Notes under the pieces: generated by a model
Databases searched by the model: none
What the model was told of the DNA's origin: nothing
What the model saw: only the letters and a program-made list of their open reading frames with translations
In this document: in pieces, positions 16,982 to 18,245 of the stretch
Numbering within the stretch: position 1 is the stretch's first letter
Layout of the letters: each line of letters opens with the position of its first letter
Translations under genes and position numbers: made by a program
Assembly: GCA_036939975.1 (NCBI GenBank)
Contig: JALLPB010000656.1
Coordinates: forward strand, 1 to 18,245
DNA: 18,245 bases
Source: Cyclostephanos tholiformis
Lineage: Eukaryota; Bacillariophyta; Thalassiosirophyceae; Thalassiosirales; Thalassiosiraceae
Direction: 5' to 3'

Positions 16982-18244
16982 TCAAATATCTGCCGTCCTA
17001 CTACTAGTACGCACTTTCCCACGCCCCTTAGTAGGAATTCCTCGTCTGCTTCCTCCCCTCTTGCCTGCTGTCTCCTTTATCCTCTCATCCCCCCCATCAT
17101 CCTCATTCTCTTCCTCCTCTTCCTCTTGTCCATCCTTCTCATTTCCATTGTCATTGTTATTGCCATCCCCGTCATTCTGCTCGTCGGTACCATCACTACT
17201 ATAGTCCATCTTCATTTCGTACGATACGTCATCAGTGTATTTCCCAATCTGATCATTATACCACTTTCCCTTCGACGGACTAATCTCATCTCCTACTACC
17301 CCCCTCTTCTTTGTTACCTCGTCTCCCTCGTATTTGTCAATTGTTCTTAGAATCTTCCACTTGATTTCCCTGGTCTTTGCGTTACCTTCATACTCCTCCC
17401 ATTTCTTCACCAATCTCGAATACATCTTGGTATTGTAGATTTCCTCCCATTTCTTCTTGGTATTGTAAAAGAAGTCGAGCCCTTCAGAGTTCCACACTGT
17501 CTGTCCACTCATTCTCTTCCTTCCCTCCCCTACACTGAACAGCGGTCCAATTTTTTCTTCCTGACTCGTCCCACCAGTACTTTCCAATCGCTTCTTCTGA
17601 TTCCACATTTCCTTTCCATTCTTCATGATAGACAAAATATAGGCAATGTCGCTTGGTGTGATAAACTTGAAGATGGGATCTCCCTTGTTCTCTCTCAACA
17701 ACTTCTTCCAGACCACATCAGTCTTGATTCTGCGGAGATATAGACACACAAACTCAAACACAACATAGTCCTTTCCCTCCTTGAAATAATCTTCGCATCC
17801 CTCACATAACTTGTCGGGATCCATGAGTCTTCTTTGATTATCCTCTGTCGTTTCACCGTCATGCAATTTTTAGAAATGGCAACATCAGTACGACACAGAT
17901 AAAAACAAATTATGACAAATTCTCCTACCTAGATATATCTTCTTAATTTCATTGTTCAGGTTACACTTCATGTGTTGATATTTCTTCATTATTGTTGGCA
18001 CCATTACCCTTTCCCAAATATCTCTTTTGTCCGCCCCCATAGGTGGCTTCAATGTCTTCATACAAAGTGAATATAAACTCTCCTTGTTATCCGGCAAATA
18101 TTCCTTCCAATGCTTGTCAAGGAACTTATATTTTGGAAATAGATTCACTCGGCAGAATGTACTCACAGTTTCAGAGAAGTTAGTATCCTCACCCGTCCAA
18201 TTCAGTTGTTCACGCACCGCCTTCTTGTTCATCCGTGAAGTCAT
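16982..18244 (-). CDS. Spliced gene of unknown function with charged C-terminal tail (possibly partial 5')
   Basis: Exons 18244-17929 and 17844-16982 join across an 84-bp GT-AG intron (GTAGGA donor, CGACAG acceptor), giving 392 aa with the junction IKKIYL-E-DNQRRL. Without splicing the first frame stops 13 residues later and the second has no ATG before Met in RRLMDPDKL. Exon 1 is rich in Lys/Trp/aromatic residues (CRVNLFPKYKF, HWKEYLPDN, MKKYQHMKCNLNNEIKK). The middle has KKKWEEIYNTK and LVKKWEEYE, helical and Trp-rich. Residues about 325-365 are strongly acidic (poly-Glu/Asp/Asn) and the last 25 or so are Arg/Gly/Lys rich, which suggests a nucleic-acid- or chromatin-associated protein. Met at 18244 is two bases from the window edge, so an upstream extension cannot be excluded. 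Family not recognised; the setting suggests a repeat-associated gene. Confidence 0.55.
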
Positions 18245-18245
18245 C

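Noticed and set aside
16946..17350. Plus-strand ORF rich in Leu/Ile/Ser opposite the minus-strand gene
   Set aside because: It is the antisense of the acidic tail (poly Glu/Asp codons read as Leu/Ser/Phe) and has no start context or motifs.

Overview
This is eukaryotic nuclear DNA. Its five host genes are densely packed, have short GT-AG introns of 57-200 bp, and encode proteins with clear eukaryotic orthologues. Gene density, intron size, homopolymer C/G runs and the style of the repeat-borne ORFs suggest a unicellular alga, most likely a diatom (inference; no rRNA or organelle marker is present).

Layout. 1-9254 is a host gene block. ATAD3 (minus, 4 exons) and mitochondrial ribosomal protein bS16 (plus, 2 exons) are divergent and share a roughly 490-bp promoter region. 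bS16 is convergent with an FtsH/M41-like membrane metallopeptidase lacking an AAA module (minus, 2 exons). That gene is divergent from an MFSD8/CLN7-like MFS transporter (plus, 5 exons). The transporter is convergent, only 55 bp apart, with an SLC35B3-like nucleotide-sulfate transporter (minus, 2 exons, with an 87-bp intron that keeps the frame open if retained). The genes point to mitochondrial maintenance/translation and endomembrane transport; they do not form one pathway.

9255-18245 is an accessory, repeat-rich region. A 3.6-kb intronless ORF (1202 aa) looks like a DDE-type transposase: paired-like HTH region, a D...DD35D pattern ending in a QPxD motif, and a roughly 600-aa C-terminal half that includes a possible GIY-YIG-like motif. 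Coding-like minus-strand fragments lie on both sides of it, as if it had split an older gene. To its right come a three-unit tandem repeat (about 13.80-14.19 kb) and a 23-bp motif repeated in inverted orientation at 9.34 and 14.37 kb. Then follows a frameshifted, apparently 3'-truncated multi-domain ORF of repeat-element character (14.9-16.74 kb), an AT-rich block of nested inverted and direct repeats (16.74-16.98 kb), and a spliced minus-strand gene of unknown function with a charged tail that reaches the window edge.

Most informative points: the composite transposase-like protein, the possible insertional gene split, and the 3n stop-free intron. All family assignments come from motif reading; no database search was possible.
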